Assembly: GCA_002353575.1 (NCBI GenBank)
Contig: DEJQ01000007.1
Coordinates: 98,814-162,813, forward strand
Direction: 5' to 3'
Length of the DNA stretch: 64,000 bases
Source of the DNA: Prevotellaceae bacterium UBA2744
Lineage (GTDB): Bacteria; Bacteroidota; Bacteroidia; Bacteroidales; Bacteroidaceae
Shown here: positions 24,707-32,038 of the stretch, one piece after another
How the letters are laid out: each line of letters opens with the position of its first letter
Numbering within the stretch: the first letter of the stretch is position 1
Translations under genes and position numbers: made by a program
The notes under the pieces: model-generated
What the model was told of the DNA's origin: nothing
Databases searched by the model: none
The model's input: the letters and a program-made list of their open reading frames with translations, nothing else

Positions 24707-24847
24707 ATGACTAAGAAAGAATATATGAAGCCCACGATGCAGACTGTGGCACTGAAGCAGCGCACAGCTATTCTGACTGTCAGCCTCGACGAATACGGTA
24801 TGGACAAGAGCCTCATAGAGGACGAAGAGGTAATCGAGGGCTGGTAG
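24707..24847 (+). CDS. 46-aa conserved-looking small peptide
   Basis: The ORF encodes a 46-residue peptide: MTKKEYMKPTMQTVALKQRT at the N-terminus, then AILTVSLDEYGMDKS and an acidic end EDEEVIEGW. The pattern (Lys-rich start with Y-x-K-P, a hydrophobic middle, an acidic tail ending in Trp) resembles short Bacteroidales proteins that I recall next to surface-protein genes; this recollection is not checked. There is no signal peptide. It starts 19 nt after the sorting-domain protein and is probably co-transcribed. It has no known function; peptide precursor, regulator and assembly factor are all open. Confidence 0.6.
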   Translation: MTKKEYMKPTMQTVALKQRTAILTVSLDEYGMDKSLIEDEEVIEGW

Positions 24848-24882
24848 TCCCGCTCACACGGGGGCACTGTCGGAAGGCTCCG

Positions 24883-24893
24883 CCCCCCCCCCC
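24883..24893 (+). repeat. Homopolymer run of 11 C
   Basis: Eleven consecutive C lie between the small peptide gene and the minisatellite. This is a slippage-prone tract in non-coding DNA and also a site where read errors are likely. Confidence 0.85.
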
Positions 24894-24899
24894 TGGAGA

Positions 24900-25110
24900 A
24901 GTCCCCGCAGCCGTGAAACGCGAATCCACACCCCCTGTAGGGCTTCTCGCAGCCGTGAAACGCGAATCCACACCCCCTGTAGGGCTTCCCGCAGCCGTGA
25001 ATCGCGATTTCATACCCCCTGAAGGGCTTCCCGCAGCCGTGAAACGGGTCTCCATACCCCCTGAAGGGCTTCCCGCAGCCGTGAAGCGGGTCTCCACACC
25101 CCCTGGACGC
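24900..25110 (+). repeat. 42-bp minisatellite, about five copies
   Basis: Units of 42 bp begin CGCAGCCGTGAAACG and end CCCCCTGTAGGG or CCCCCTGAAGGG. Five copies lie head to tail with increasing divergence. The period is a multiple of three, so both strands stay open (14-residue repeats), but neither reading has a credible start or domain. Each unit contains the near-palindrome CCCTGTAGGG or CCCCTGAAGGG. There are no unique spacers, so it is not CRISPR. It fills most of the 24848-25183 gap between the small peptide gene and the next CDS. Confidence 0.85.
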
Positions 25111-25183
25111 CATTCCGATTTTAACAATTCGGGCCGAGCAGCCTGAAAAATACATTTAATTTCTAACCAAAAAATTTAAATCT

Positions 25184-26116
25184 ATGGTACAAATTCCGAA
25201 TCTCGTGCAGGACCTGAGCCTGCGCAGCCAGACAAACGCCGTCATGATCGACACGGCACGTTTCACCCTCGAACAGTTCAACCGGTTTTTCTCCACGGCC
25301 AACCCCGCTCCTGCCAAGCTCGCCGCCCAGCTGGCCTCCTACAGCGCAGCCTACGACCGCCTGAACTCGTCGTATGCCATGCAGATGAAGAGTCTCGACA
25401 CAGCCCAGATCAGCAGCCTCGACTCCGAGGGCGACCAGCTCTTCTATGCCGTGACGGGCACCGTGGATGCCTTCATGCGCATGACCTTCGACGCGGAGAA
25501 GCAGCGCAAGGCGGAGGTGTTCAGCGCGTTCATCCGCAAGTTCTCCATCGACACGAGAGAGAACATGATTTCCGAGTGGTCGAAGATACAGCAGGCCTGC
25601 GAGGAATGGGCCGGCAGTGCAGCCCTGCAGGAGGCAGCCACGGCATTGGGCCTGTCGGGGGCAATGGCACGCCTGCAGACGATAGCCGCGACATTGCGCC
25701 AGACGATTACACAGCGCAGCGAAGATGCCCCGCAGGCACAGGCAATGAAGCAGGCGCGCGAGGCATTCTATCCCGAGTATCGTGCACTGATCCTGCTGCT
25801 CAACTCCTTCGCCGCCGTTGATGACGACCCGGCGCGCTTCTCGCAGCTTGTCGGTACGCTGAACCGCAACATCGACTACGTGCGCATCCATGCCATGAGC
25901 GACTCGTCGGCAGCGGGCACCTCTGCTAATTCCGGAAACTCGGGTACTGGCTCAGGAGGTTCTTCTAATTCCGAAAACAACGGAAACAACGAAAATCCGG
26001 GTACGGGTTCTTCAGGTTCCGGAGACAACGAAAACAATAGTGGCGGCGGCTCTTCTACTCCGACCACTCCTACCGACCCGACCGAACCTGTCGTTGGCGA
26101 GGGCGACGAAGGGTAG
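25184..26116 (+). CDS. DUF6261-like helical protein with low-complexity tail
   Basis: A 310-aa protein. Residues 1-238 are predicted helical (SLRSQTNAVMIDTARFTLEQF, then several amphipathic helices) and resemble the Bacteroidetes DUF6261 proteins, though I cannot confirm that. Residues about 240-310 are a disordered tail rich in Ser, Gly, Asn, Glu, then Pro/Thr (STPTTPTDPTEP) and ending GEGDEG. There is no signal peptide or membrane helix. It follows the minisatellite and is closed by the terminator at 26215. Function unknown. Confidence 0.7.
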   Translation: MVQIPNLVQDLSLRSQTNAVMIDTARFTLEQFNRFFSTANPAPAKLAAQLASYSAAYDRLNSSYAMQMKSLDTAQISSLDSEGDQLFYAVTGTVDAFMRMTFDAEKQRKAEVFSAFIRKFSIDTRENMISEWSKIQQACEEWAGSAALQEAATALGLSGAMARLQTIAATLRQTITQRSEDAPQAQAMKQAREAFYPEYRALILLLNSFAAVDDDPARFSQLVGTLNRNIDYVRIHAMSDSSAAGTSANSGNSGTGSGGSSNSENNGNNENPGTGSSGSGDNENNSGGGSSTPTTPTDPTEPVVGEGDEG

Positions 26117-26214
26117 AGCCCCCCGACCCCCGAAGGGGGCGACAAGGGAGTGGAAGCTGACACATAATCAGAAATTTCCAATTTTTCATTATGTTAAATG
26201 AAAGTTTATTGTGG

Positions 26215-26250
26215 GGGGAGCAGGCGCGTGAGCGTATGCTCCCCTTTTTT
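26215..26250 (+). terminator. Rho-independent terminator
   Basis: GGGGAGCA (26215-26222) pairs perfectly with TGCTCCCC (26237-26244), followed by six T. It ends the rightward transcription unit of 23.4-26.1 kb. Confidence 0.85.
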
Positions 26251-26282
26251 CTTGCCCCTATCCTGTGAAATCTTGAAACAAG

Positions 26283-26311
26283 CAGGAGGCCGTGTTTAAC
26301 ACGACCTCCTG
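26283..26311 (-). terminator. Hairpin at the 3' end of the exonuclease III gene
   Basis: CAGGAGG and CCTCCTG arms with inner CGTGT/ACACG stems form a 29-nt hairpin. On the minus strand it is followed by CTTGTTTC, a weak T tract. It lies between convergent genes and may act in both directions. Confidence 0.6.
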
Positions 26312-26331
26312 AATTTTATATGCCTTAACTC

Positions 26332-27126
26332 CTAATGAAAAGCTACCTCCAGCTCCACGGGGCAGTGGTCGCTGCCGTAGATTTCGGTGTGGATGCGGGC
26401 AGCTACGAGGCTGTCCTGCAGCCTGGCGGAGCAGAGCCAGTAGTCGATGCGCCAGCCGGCGTTCTTCTCGCGGGCATGGAAGCGGTAGGACCACCAGGAG
26501 TAGATGTCGGCCTGGTCGGGGTGGAAGTGGCGGAAGGTGTCGATGAAGCCAGCCTGGAGCAGCTGGGTGAACTTCGCGCGCTCCTCGTCGGTGAACCCGG
26601 CGTTCTGGTGGTTCGTCTTCGGATTCTTCAGGTCTATCTCCTCGTGCGCCACGTTCATGTCGCCGCAGACAAAGACGGGCTTGCGGCTGTCGAGCACGGT
26701 GAGGTAGAGGCGGAAGGCATCGTCCCACGTCATGCGGCTCGCCAGGCGGCGCAGGCCGTCCTGCGAGTTCGGCGTATAGACGGTGACGACGTAGAAGTCC
26801 CCGTACTCAAGCGTGATGACCCTGCCCTCGGTGTTCATCTCCCTCAGGCCCTCGTCGGGCGGCATTTGGGCGATGATGTCGGCGGGCAGTCCGTAGGCGA
26901 CGCTGAGCGGACGGTGGCGGGTGTAGATGGCTGTGCCGCTGTAGCCCTTCTTGTCGGCATAGCTCCAGTAGGATTCGTAGCCGGGGAACTCAAGGTCGAG
27001 CTGTCCCTGCTGCATCTTCGTCTCTTGCAGACAGAAGAAATCCGCGTCGAGCGCGGAAAAGCTTTCGCTGAAGCCTTTGCCGCACACGGCGCGGAGTCCG
27101 TTTACATTCCAGGAAATGAGTTTCAT
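26332..27126 (-). CDS. xth: Exodeoxyribonuclease III
   Basis: A 264-aa metal-dependent nuclease of the ExoIII/APE1 family, active in base excision repair as a 3'-5' exonuclease and AP endonuclease. MKLISWNVNGLRAV is the classic opening, QETKM carries the metal-binding Glu, DMNVAHEEIDL the Asp-Asn pair and GSDHCPVELEV the catalytic Asp-His. The ATG at 27126 is preferred to one six codons upstream because the family starts at MKLISWN. It lies 39 nt after the CoA-transferase on the minus strand. Confidence 0.92.
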   Translation of the reverse strand: MKLISWNVNGLRAVCGKGFSESFSALDADFFCLQETKMQQGQLDLEFPGYESYWSYADKKGYSGTAIYTRHRPLSVAYGLPADIIAQMPPDEGLREMNTEGRVITLEYGDFYVVTVYTPNSQDGLRRLASRMTWDDAFRLYLTVLDSRKPVFVCGDMNVAHEEIDLKNPKTNHQNAGFTDEERAKFTQLLQAGFIDTFRHFHPDQADIYSWWSYRFHAREKNAGWRIDYWLCSARLQDSLVAARIHTEIYGSDHCPVELEVAFH

Positions 27127-27165
27127 ATTTGTGGAGTGTGACAAGTCGGCGATTCGCCGACTCTG

Positions 27166-28662
27166 TTATGCGAATTTGCTGAGATCCACCTTGCGCATGT
27201 CGCCTTCCTTGAGGAATGCGTCGTGGAACGAGTGGGTCGCTGCCAGGTTGTGGCACGACTGGCCCTTCTGCGAAATCTTCAGGTAGTCCCACAGCAGCTG
27301 CTTGTAGTCGGGGTGTGCGCAGTTCTCGATGATGGCCTGTGCACGCTGCACGGGGCTCTTGCCGCGCAGGTCTGCCACGCCCTGTTCCGTCACGATGATG
27401 TTCACGTCGTGCTCCGTGTGGTCGATGTGCGAGCAGAAGGGTACGATGGCCGAAATCATGCCGCCCTTGGCAACCGACGAGCAGGTGAAGATGGAGAGGA
27501 AGGCATTGCGCTCGAAGTCGCCGCTGCCGCCGATGCCGTTCATCATCTTCGTGCCGCAGATCTGTGTGGAGTTGGCGTGTCCGTAGATGTCAACCTCGAT
27601 GGCGGTGTTGATGGCGATGAGTCCAAGGCGGCGGATTACCTCCGCATTGTTCGAAATCTCCGACTGGCGCAGCACCAGCTTGTCCCTGAAGAAGTCCATA
27701 TTGTCGTAGATGCTCTGCAGCTTGTCGTTGGTGACGGTGAGCGAACAGGTGGATGCGCACTTCACCTTGCCCTCGAACATCAGATCGACGATGGCATTCT
27801 GCAGCACCTCGGTGTAGATCTCCATAGCCGGCATCTCGGGGTTAGAGCCCAGCGCGAAGAGGATGGCGTTGGCAGTAGTGCCCACACCGCTCTGGAAGGG
27901 CAGGAAGCCGGGAGGGATGATGCCGCGCTGCTTCTCGCTCATGAGGAAGTGTGCCACGTTCTCGCCGATCTTGTCGGTGATGGGGTCGGCATCCTTGAAC
28001 GAGCGTGCCTCGTCGGGTATGTTACACTCTACGACACCCACGATTTTCTTCGGGTCGATCTGCAGATAGGTCGTACCGATGCGGTCGGTCACCTTCTCTA
28101 TCATGATAGGCTTGCGCTGTGGAGGGTCGAGCGGCTCATACACATCGTGGATGCCGATCGACTTGGGCGAGTGGAACGCGTTCAGCTCGATGATGACGCC
28201 CTTCTTTGCCAGGCGAGCGATGGTTGGCGAGATGCCGCCCGCAGCCGTCAGATATACCTTGCCGTCGTCCTCGATGGCGCACACCTCGATGATAGCCCAA
28301 TCGACGTCGCCCAGGAATCCGTAGCGCAGGTCCTGAGCCATCATGCCCAGGTGTATGTCGTTGTATGCGATTTCGCCATTGTTCACGTGCTTGCGGAACG
28401 TAGCGTTCGTGGTGTAGGGGGCACGGTAGCGGATGGCATGCTCGTCGGAGAGCAGTCCGTCGCACGACTGTCCGGTCGATGCACCCGTGAAGATGCCTAA
28501 CTGGTACGGGCGGCCCGCCTCGTGCTCAGCGTGAGCAATCTTGGCTATCTCTGCCGTCACTGCCTTTGGTGTTCCTGCTGGTGTGAAGCCGGAGAGTCCG
28601 ATGTTGTCTCCGTTCTTGATCAGCGCTGCTGCCTCCGCAGCCGTAATTCTTGTAAATGCCAT
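27166..28662 (-). CDS. Acetyl-CoA hydrolase/succinyl-CoA:acetate CoA-transferase
   Basis: A 498-aa class I CoA-transferase of the acetyl-CoA hydrolase family. GLSGFTPAGTPKAV is at the N-terminus, FQSGVGTTANAILFAL in the middle, then MEIYTEVLQNAIVDL, which holds the likely catalytic Glu, and IIVTEQGVADLRGKSP near the C-terminus. In Bacteroidetes such enzymes exchange CoA between succinate, acetate or propionate during fermentation. It follows glsB across a 28-bp tandem duplication. Which acids it uses cannot be told from sequence. Confidence 0.88.
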   Translation of the reverse strand: MAFTRITAAEAAALIKNGDNIGLSGFTPAGTPKAVTAEIAKIAHAEHEAGRPYQLGIFTGASTGQSCDGLLSDEHAIRYRAPYTTNATFRKHVNNGEIAYNDIHLGMMAQDLRYGFLGDVDWAIIEVCAIEDDGKVYLTAAGGISPTIARLAKKGVIIELNAFHSPKSIGIHDVYEPLDPPQRKPIMIEKVTDRIGTTYLQIDPKKIVGVVECNIPDEARSFKDADPITDKIGENVAHFLMSEKQRGIIPPGFLPFQSGVGTTANAILFALGSNPEMPAMEIYTEVLQNAIVDLMFEGKVKCASTCSLTVTNDKLQSIYDNMDFFRDKLVLRQSEISNNAEVIRRLGLIAINTAIEVDIYGHANSTQICGTKMMNGIGGSGDFERNAFLSIFTCSSVAKGGMISAIVPFCSHIDHTEHDVNIIVTEQGVADLRGKSPVQRAQAIIENCAHPDYKQLLWDYLKISQKGQSCHNLAATHSFHDAFLKEGDMRKVDLSKFA

Positions 28663-28669
28663 AGTCTGT

Positions 28670-28725
28670 TTCTGTTTGTTTGCCTTATAATAATTGCTTC
28701 TGTTTGTTTACCTTGTAATAATTGC
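28670..28725. repeat. 28-bp tandem duplication between glsB and the CoA-transferase
   Basis: Two contiguous 28-bp copies (28670-28697 and 28698-28725) differ at two positions. They fill almost the whole 64-bp gap, so the spacing of the two genes was set by this duplication. Confidence 0.85.
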
Positions 28726-28726
28726 C

Positions 28727-29707
28727 TTATGAAATAATCTTGTTTGCCCCGGAAGTAATCTTCACGTACTCCGGATGTTCCTTCGCAAAGTTATCGACAT
28801 AGCGGATGCGCTTCTCGTCGTATATCTCGCTCACCGCAATCAGGATGCCCGTCTCCTCCACGTCGCCGAAACCGTAGTTGATGGCTGTGCCGAACATCTT
28901 CATCGTCGGCGACAGACACATATACGCATTCACCAGCGGCGGAATGCTGAAGCCCAGCGCGCGGATCTCGCGGTTCAGCACCTTGTAGTCCTCGTTGAAA
29001 CTGTCGTGGCAGAAGAGGTCGGCAAACTGTTTCGGATCGTGCTCCAGCTTGAGCGGCTTCTTCGGAATGACCAGGTTCAGCTTGTCGCCGAAGTGCTTCT
29101 GCATGAAGTAGAGAATCATGTCGCGCCCCATGCGGTTGTAGGACGGATACATCGTCACCTTTCCGAAATAATACCTGCAGCCCGGCATGATGACGGCGAG
29201 AGCCCCCAGTCCGTCCCACAGATTGTCGAGAGCGAAGATGGCCTTCGAACCGGCGCGCGTCGATTGGTACTCCAGCGTCACGAACGAGCGGCCCAGCTCG
29301 ATGGTGTGCGGCAGGTAGTCGCGGATGAACTCCTCGGAGAAGTGGAACATATGGCTCGTAGCCAGAATGGGCTGCCCCTCCTGGTCGAACTGGATGTCGG
29401 GGCCCAGAATGTAGCGGTAGCCGCCGACAATCTTATTAGCCTCGGGGTCCCATACGATGAGCTGCTTGTAGGGATTCTCCATCGTGTCGTATTCGTCCAG
29501 GTCGCAGTCCAGACCCGTGCCGCCGCCAGCAGCGCGGAACGCTATCTCGCGCAGACGGCCTATCTCGCGCAGCACATTGGGCGAATCATGCCACGTCACA
29601 ATGTATATCTCGTTGTTGCTGCGGCTTGTCATGCGCAACTGTTTCTCCGGGGTCAGTTCCTGACAGAGAACCTCCACAGGGATCGGTGCAATTATTTCCT
29701 GCTCCAT
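28727..29707 (-). CDS. glsB: GlsB-like N-acyltransferase of glycine/ornithine lipid synthesis
   Basis: A 326-aa GNAT-fold acyltransferase of the OlsB/GlsB type. REIGRLREIAFRAAGGGTGLD is the family N-terminal core, followed by VGGYRYILG and IELGRSFVTLEYQ. It would add a 3-hydroxy fatty acid to the amino group of glycine (or ornithine) to form the lyso-lipid. Its ATG overlaps the stop of the upstream O-acyltransferase gene, so the two steps are coupled. In Bacteroides the equivalent GlsA/GlsB pair makes glycine lipids; glycine as substrate here is by analogy. Confidence 0.8.
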   Translation of the reverse strand: MEQEIIAPIPVEVLCQELTPEKQLRMTSRSNNEIYIVTWHDSPNVLREIGRLREIAFRAAGGGTGLDCDLDEYDTMENPYKQLIVWDPEANKIVGGYRYILGPDIQFDQEGQPILATSHMFHFSEEFIRDYLPHTIELGRSFVTLEYQSTRAGSKAIFALDNLWDGLGALAVIMPGCRYYFGKVTMYPSYNRMGRDMILYFMQKHFGDKLNLVIPKKPLKLEHDPKQFADLFCHDSFNEDYKVLNREIRALGFSIPPLVNAYMCLSPTMKMFGTAINYGFGDVEETGILIAVSEIYDEKRIRYVDNFAKEHPEYVKITSGANKIIS

Positions 29708-30582
29708 TATGCCTTATTTAATTCATATACTTTATCTTCTACCCATGCTGCCCATTCGCTCGCCGACTTCGACTTGTCGGTGAATGTCTGCCAGGGGATG
29801 GGTTTGCCGAATGTCACCGTGAAGGTTTTGCCGGCATTCTTGAACATCTCGTCTGCCAGGAAAAGCATGGCAAGATTTATCTTCAGATTGTGTTTCTTGC
29901 AGAATCGTGCAATGTTATAGAACCGGTCGGAGTTGTGACCCGAGAAGTGCACCGGTATCACATCGCGCTTGTACTCCACGCTCTTCGTCACGAAAGTCTT
30001 CTTCCACGGCAGGTCGCGAATCACTCCGTCGTCCCCCTTCCTCGAACACAGCCCTGCCGGAAACATCACCACGTGGCGGTCGCTCTTGAATGCCTGGTCC
30101 ACCATCTCCGGCAAGTTCCTGCTCTGCGCTCCAGTCTTGTTAATAGGCACACACAGCGGCGCAAGACCCTTGAAGTTCATCAGAATGTCGTTGACAAGAT
30201 AAATCATCTTGCTGTCCCACTTCTTGCAGACGATGCTGCCCAGAGCCACACCGTCCTGCCCGCCGAGCGGGTGGTTCGAAACGATAGTGAAATACCGGCC
30301 TTCCTCGTTTCCCGGCAACCTGTCGATTCCCTCCGTGATTACTCCGTCGATGTTCGTCTGCAAAATAATACCGGTCTTCAGATGCTCCAGAGTGCCATCC
30401 AGAAAATCCTTGCCTATAAGACCCTTGCCACGACCTGTGAGAAATTCGTTTATCTCGTCCTGATGCAGGATTCTCTTCAGCCAATTAACAATAAACCCCG
30501 GGATGTATTTTGCCTTGTTTCCTATTTTGTCTTTCAGAACCTTATCTACATCGATTCTGAAATCCTGTTCTTCGTTTTCCAT
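29707..30582 (-). CDS. glsA: GlsA-like lyso-lipid O-acyltransferase
   Basis: A 291-aa acyltransferase of the LPLAT type, with the acyl-acceptor motif NHPLGGQDG at residues 103-111 and later VMFPAGLCSRK. It would esterify the hydroxyl of the lyso-glycine lipid made by GlsB. There is no strong membrane helix, and an N-terminal 60 residues of charged helix precede the domain. It is the first gene of the minus-strand unit with glsB, probably from the promoter box at 30619-30626. Confidence 0.8.
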   Translation of the reverse strand: MENEEQDFRIDVDKVLKDKIGNKAKYIPGFIVNWLKRILHQDEINEFLTGRGKGLIGKDFLDGTLEHLKTGIILQTNIDGVITEGIDRLPGNEEGRYFTIVSNHPLGGQDGVALGSIVCKKWDSKMIYLVNDILMNFKGLAPLCVPINKTGAQSRNLPEMVDQAFKSDRHVVMFPAGLCSRKGDDGVIRDLPWKKTFVTKSVEYKRDVIPVHFSGHNSDRFYNIARFCKKHNLKINLAMLFLADEMFKNAGKTFTVTFGKPIPWQTFTDKSKSASEWAAWVEDKVYELNKA

Positions 30583-30618
30583 TAAATGTCTTTCCTTCTA
30601 TAAGTTCCAAATCATGCG

Positions 30619-30626
30619 CGAAGGTA
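30619..30626 (-). promoter_or_regulatory. -7 promoter box for glsA-glsB
   Basis: TACCTTCG on the minus strand is a one-base variant of TAnnTTTG and predicts a start near 30612, about 30 nt before the glsA ATG. No ideal -33 was found. Confidence 0.45.
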
Positions 30627-30758
30627 CGATATTTATATGAAATATAGCACAACTACCTGTAAAAAATGCACATAATTCCCCTTGCCGTGTAATAAAATGG
30701 AAAAATTGAATGTTTACGGGCTGCTACGGAACTCTTATCCAGTGTTCTGCCGCTTCCG

Positions 30759-32030
30759 CTATTTTGCCAGCTCCGTGCAGATGCGTTCCTGTATTCTGTG
30801 GCCTGTCGCAGTCTTCAGCACTCCGTTGTTTATGATGGCAAAGGCGAGCAGGTGTCCGTTCGAGGCAGCCACGTAGCCTGCAAGCGACGACACGCCCGTG
30901 ACGGTTCCGGTCTTGGCAAACACATTGCCCTTGGCAGGGCGGCGGACCATACGCTTCTCCAGCGTGCCGTCCTGACCGGCAACGGGCAGCGAGGGCTGCA
31001 GATGCCTGTAGATGCCCTTGTTCTTATAAGCATAGCGGAGCATATCGACCAGCGTTGCAGCGGTAAGGAAATCGTAGGGCGAGAGTCCGCAGCCGTCGTG
31101 AATCTTCACCCTCCGCGTGTCGCTCTCGGCTTTCTTCAGCACACTGTACACCACCTTTGCCCCGTCCTTGTACGTGGCGCCGTTGCCCGCCACAGAGTGT
31201 GCCAGTTGCGAAAAGAGAGCCTCGGCATACAGATTGTCGGAGTTCTTCATGACGCGCGCCAGCAGTTCGAGCATATTCGTCCTCTTCGTGTAGATGGTGA
31301 CACTCTTTGCCGGGGTGTCGGCATTGACGGCGCACCCCCGGCAGCTGACACCCTCCCTGGCCAGTTGCGAGGTGAGCGTCTGCACGAAGTGGAGTGCGGG
31401 GTTGTAGTTCAGGTCCGTGGGGTATCTGTTGCTTTCCGGCGTCAGCTTTCCCCTGTCGAAGAGCAGGGGAGAGATGTAGGGATGAAAGACACTGGGCTTG
31501 TCGTCCCAGCACCAGCCGTTGCCCCATGTCGGCAGGTCCTTGAAACTCGTGTCGGCATAGATGAAACCGTCGATGGAATCAATGCCCATCCCCTTGATTA
31601 CCCCGGCGAGCGCCGTCAGGTCGTCGAAGGTGTAGGTGGGGTCGAATCCGCCGCGTATGTATATGTCGCCCTGCAGATACCTCACCATGCGCACCGTGTC
31701 GCCGTCGTTGTAAGTCAGGCTCACGATATTACCCGTACAGCTGGCAGTGGTCTGCAGCTCGTATGCTTCACCGAGAAAATCGAGAGCCGCAATGGTGGTG
31801 AGCAGTTTCTGGCACGATGCCGGACGCAGCACCTTCTGGTCGTTATATCTCCACAGCAGACTGTCTGCCGTCAGGTCGTACACCTGTATGCCCGATACAT
31901 AGTGGGCTGTGTCGAGTTCTTGCGATATGTCATCAAGTGCTGCCACCACCGACTGTGACCATGTCTGTGCATGCACTGCACCGGAAAGGCAGCAGGCAAG
32001 CAGTGCGATGTATAATGCAGGTTTCTTCAT
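30759..32030 (-). CDS. dacB: D-alanyl-D-alanine carboxypeptidase/endopeptidase, S13 family
   Basis: A 423-aa penicillin-binding protein of the PBP4/DacB type, exported by a signal peptide (cleavage near VHA-Q at residue 22). The three active-site motifs are present: SCQK (Ser72, Lys75), SDN in MKNSDNLYAEALF, and KTG in FAKTGTVTG. It trims peptidoglycan stem peptides or cross-links in the periplasm. It is last in a minus-strand unit nadB - M16 protease - dacB, with an 8-nt gap to the protease gene. Confidence 0.9.
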   Translation of the reverse strand: MKKPALYIALLACCLSGAVHAQTWSQSVVAALDDISQELDTAHYVSGIQVYDLTADSLLWRYNDQKVLRPASCQKLLTTIAALDFLGEAYELQTTASCTGNIVSLTYNDGDTVRMVRYLQGDIYIRGGFDPTYTFDDLTALAGVIKGMGIDSIDGFIYADTSFKDLPTWGNGWCWDDKPSVFHPYISPLLFDRGKLTPESNRYPTDLNYNPALHFVQTLTSQLAREGVSCRGCAVNADTPAKSVTIYTKRTNMLELLARVMKNSDNLYAEALFSQLAHSVAGNGATYKDGAKVVYSVLKKAESDTRRVKIHDGCGLSPYDFLTAATLVDMLRYAYKNKGIYRHLQPSLPVAGQDGTLEKRMVRRPAKGNVFAKTGTVTGVSSLAGYVAASNGHLLAFAIINNGVLKTATGHRIQERICTELAK

Positions 32031-32038
32031 TGTGTCTT

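Noticed and set aside
24900..25110. CRISPR array
   Set aside because: Repeats are contiguous without unique spacers, and no cas genes are present in the window.
24813..25146. Open frames on both strands across the 42-bp repeats, giving 14-residue repeat proteins
   Set aside because: The frames stay open only because the period is a multiple of three; there is no start context, signal peptide or domain.
27223..28500. 425-codon plus-strand open frame opposite the CoA-transferase
   Set aside because: It is a GC-rich codon shadow, mostly Val, Asp, His and Leu, with no family features; the minus-strand gene is clear.
30798..31958. Plus-strand open frame opposite dacB
   Set aside because: Antisense shadow of a gene with all three penicillin-binding motifs.
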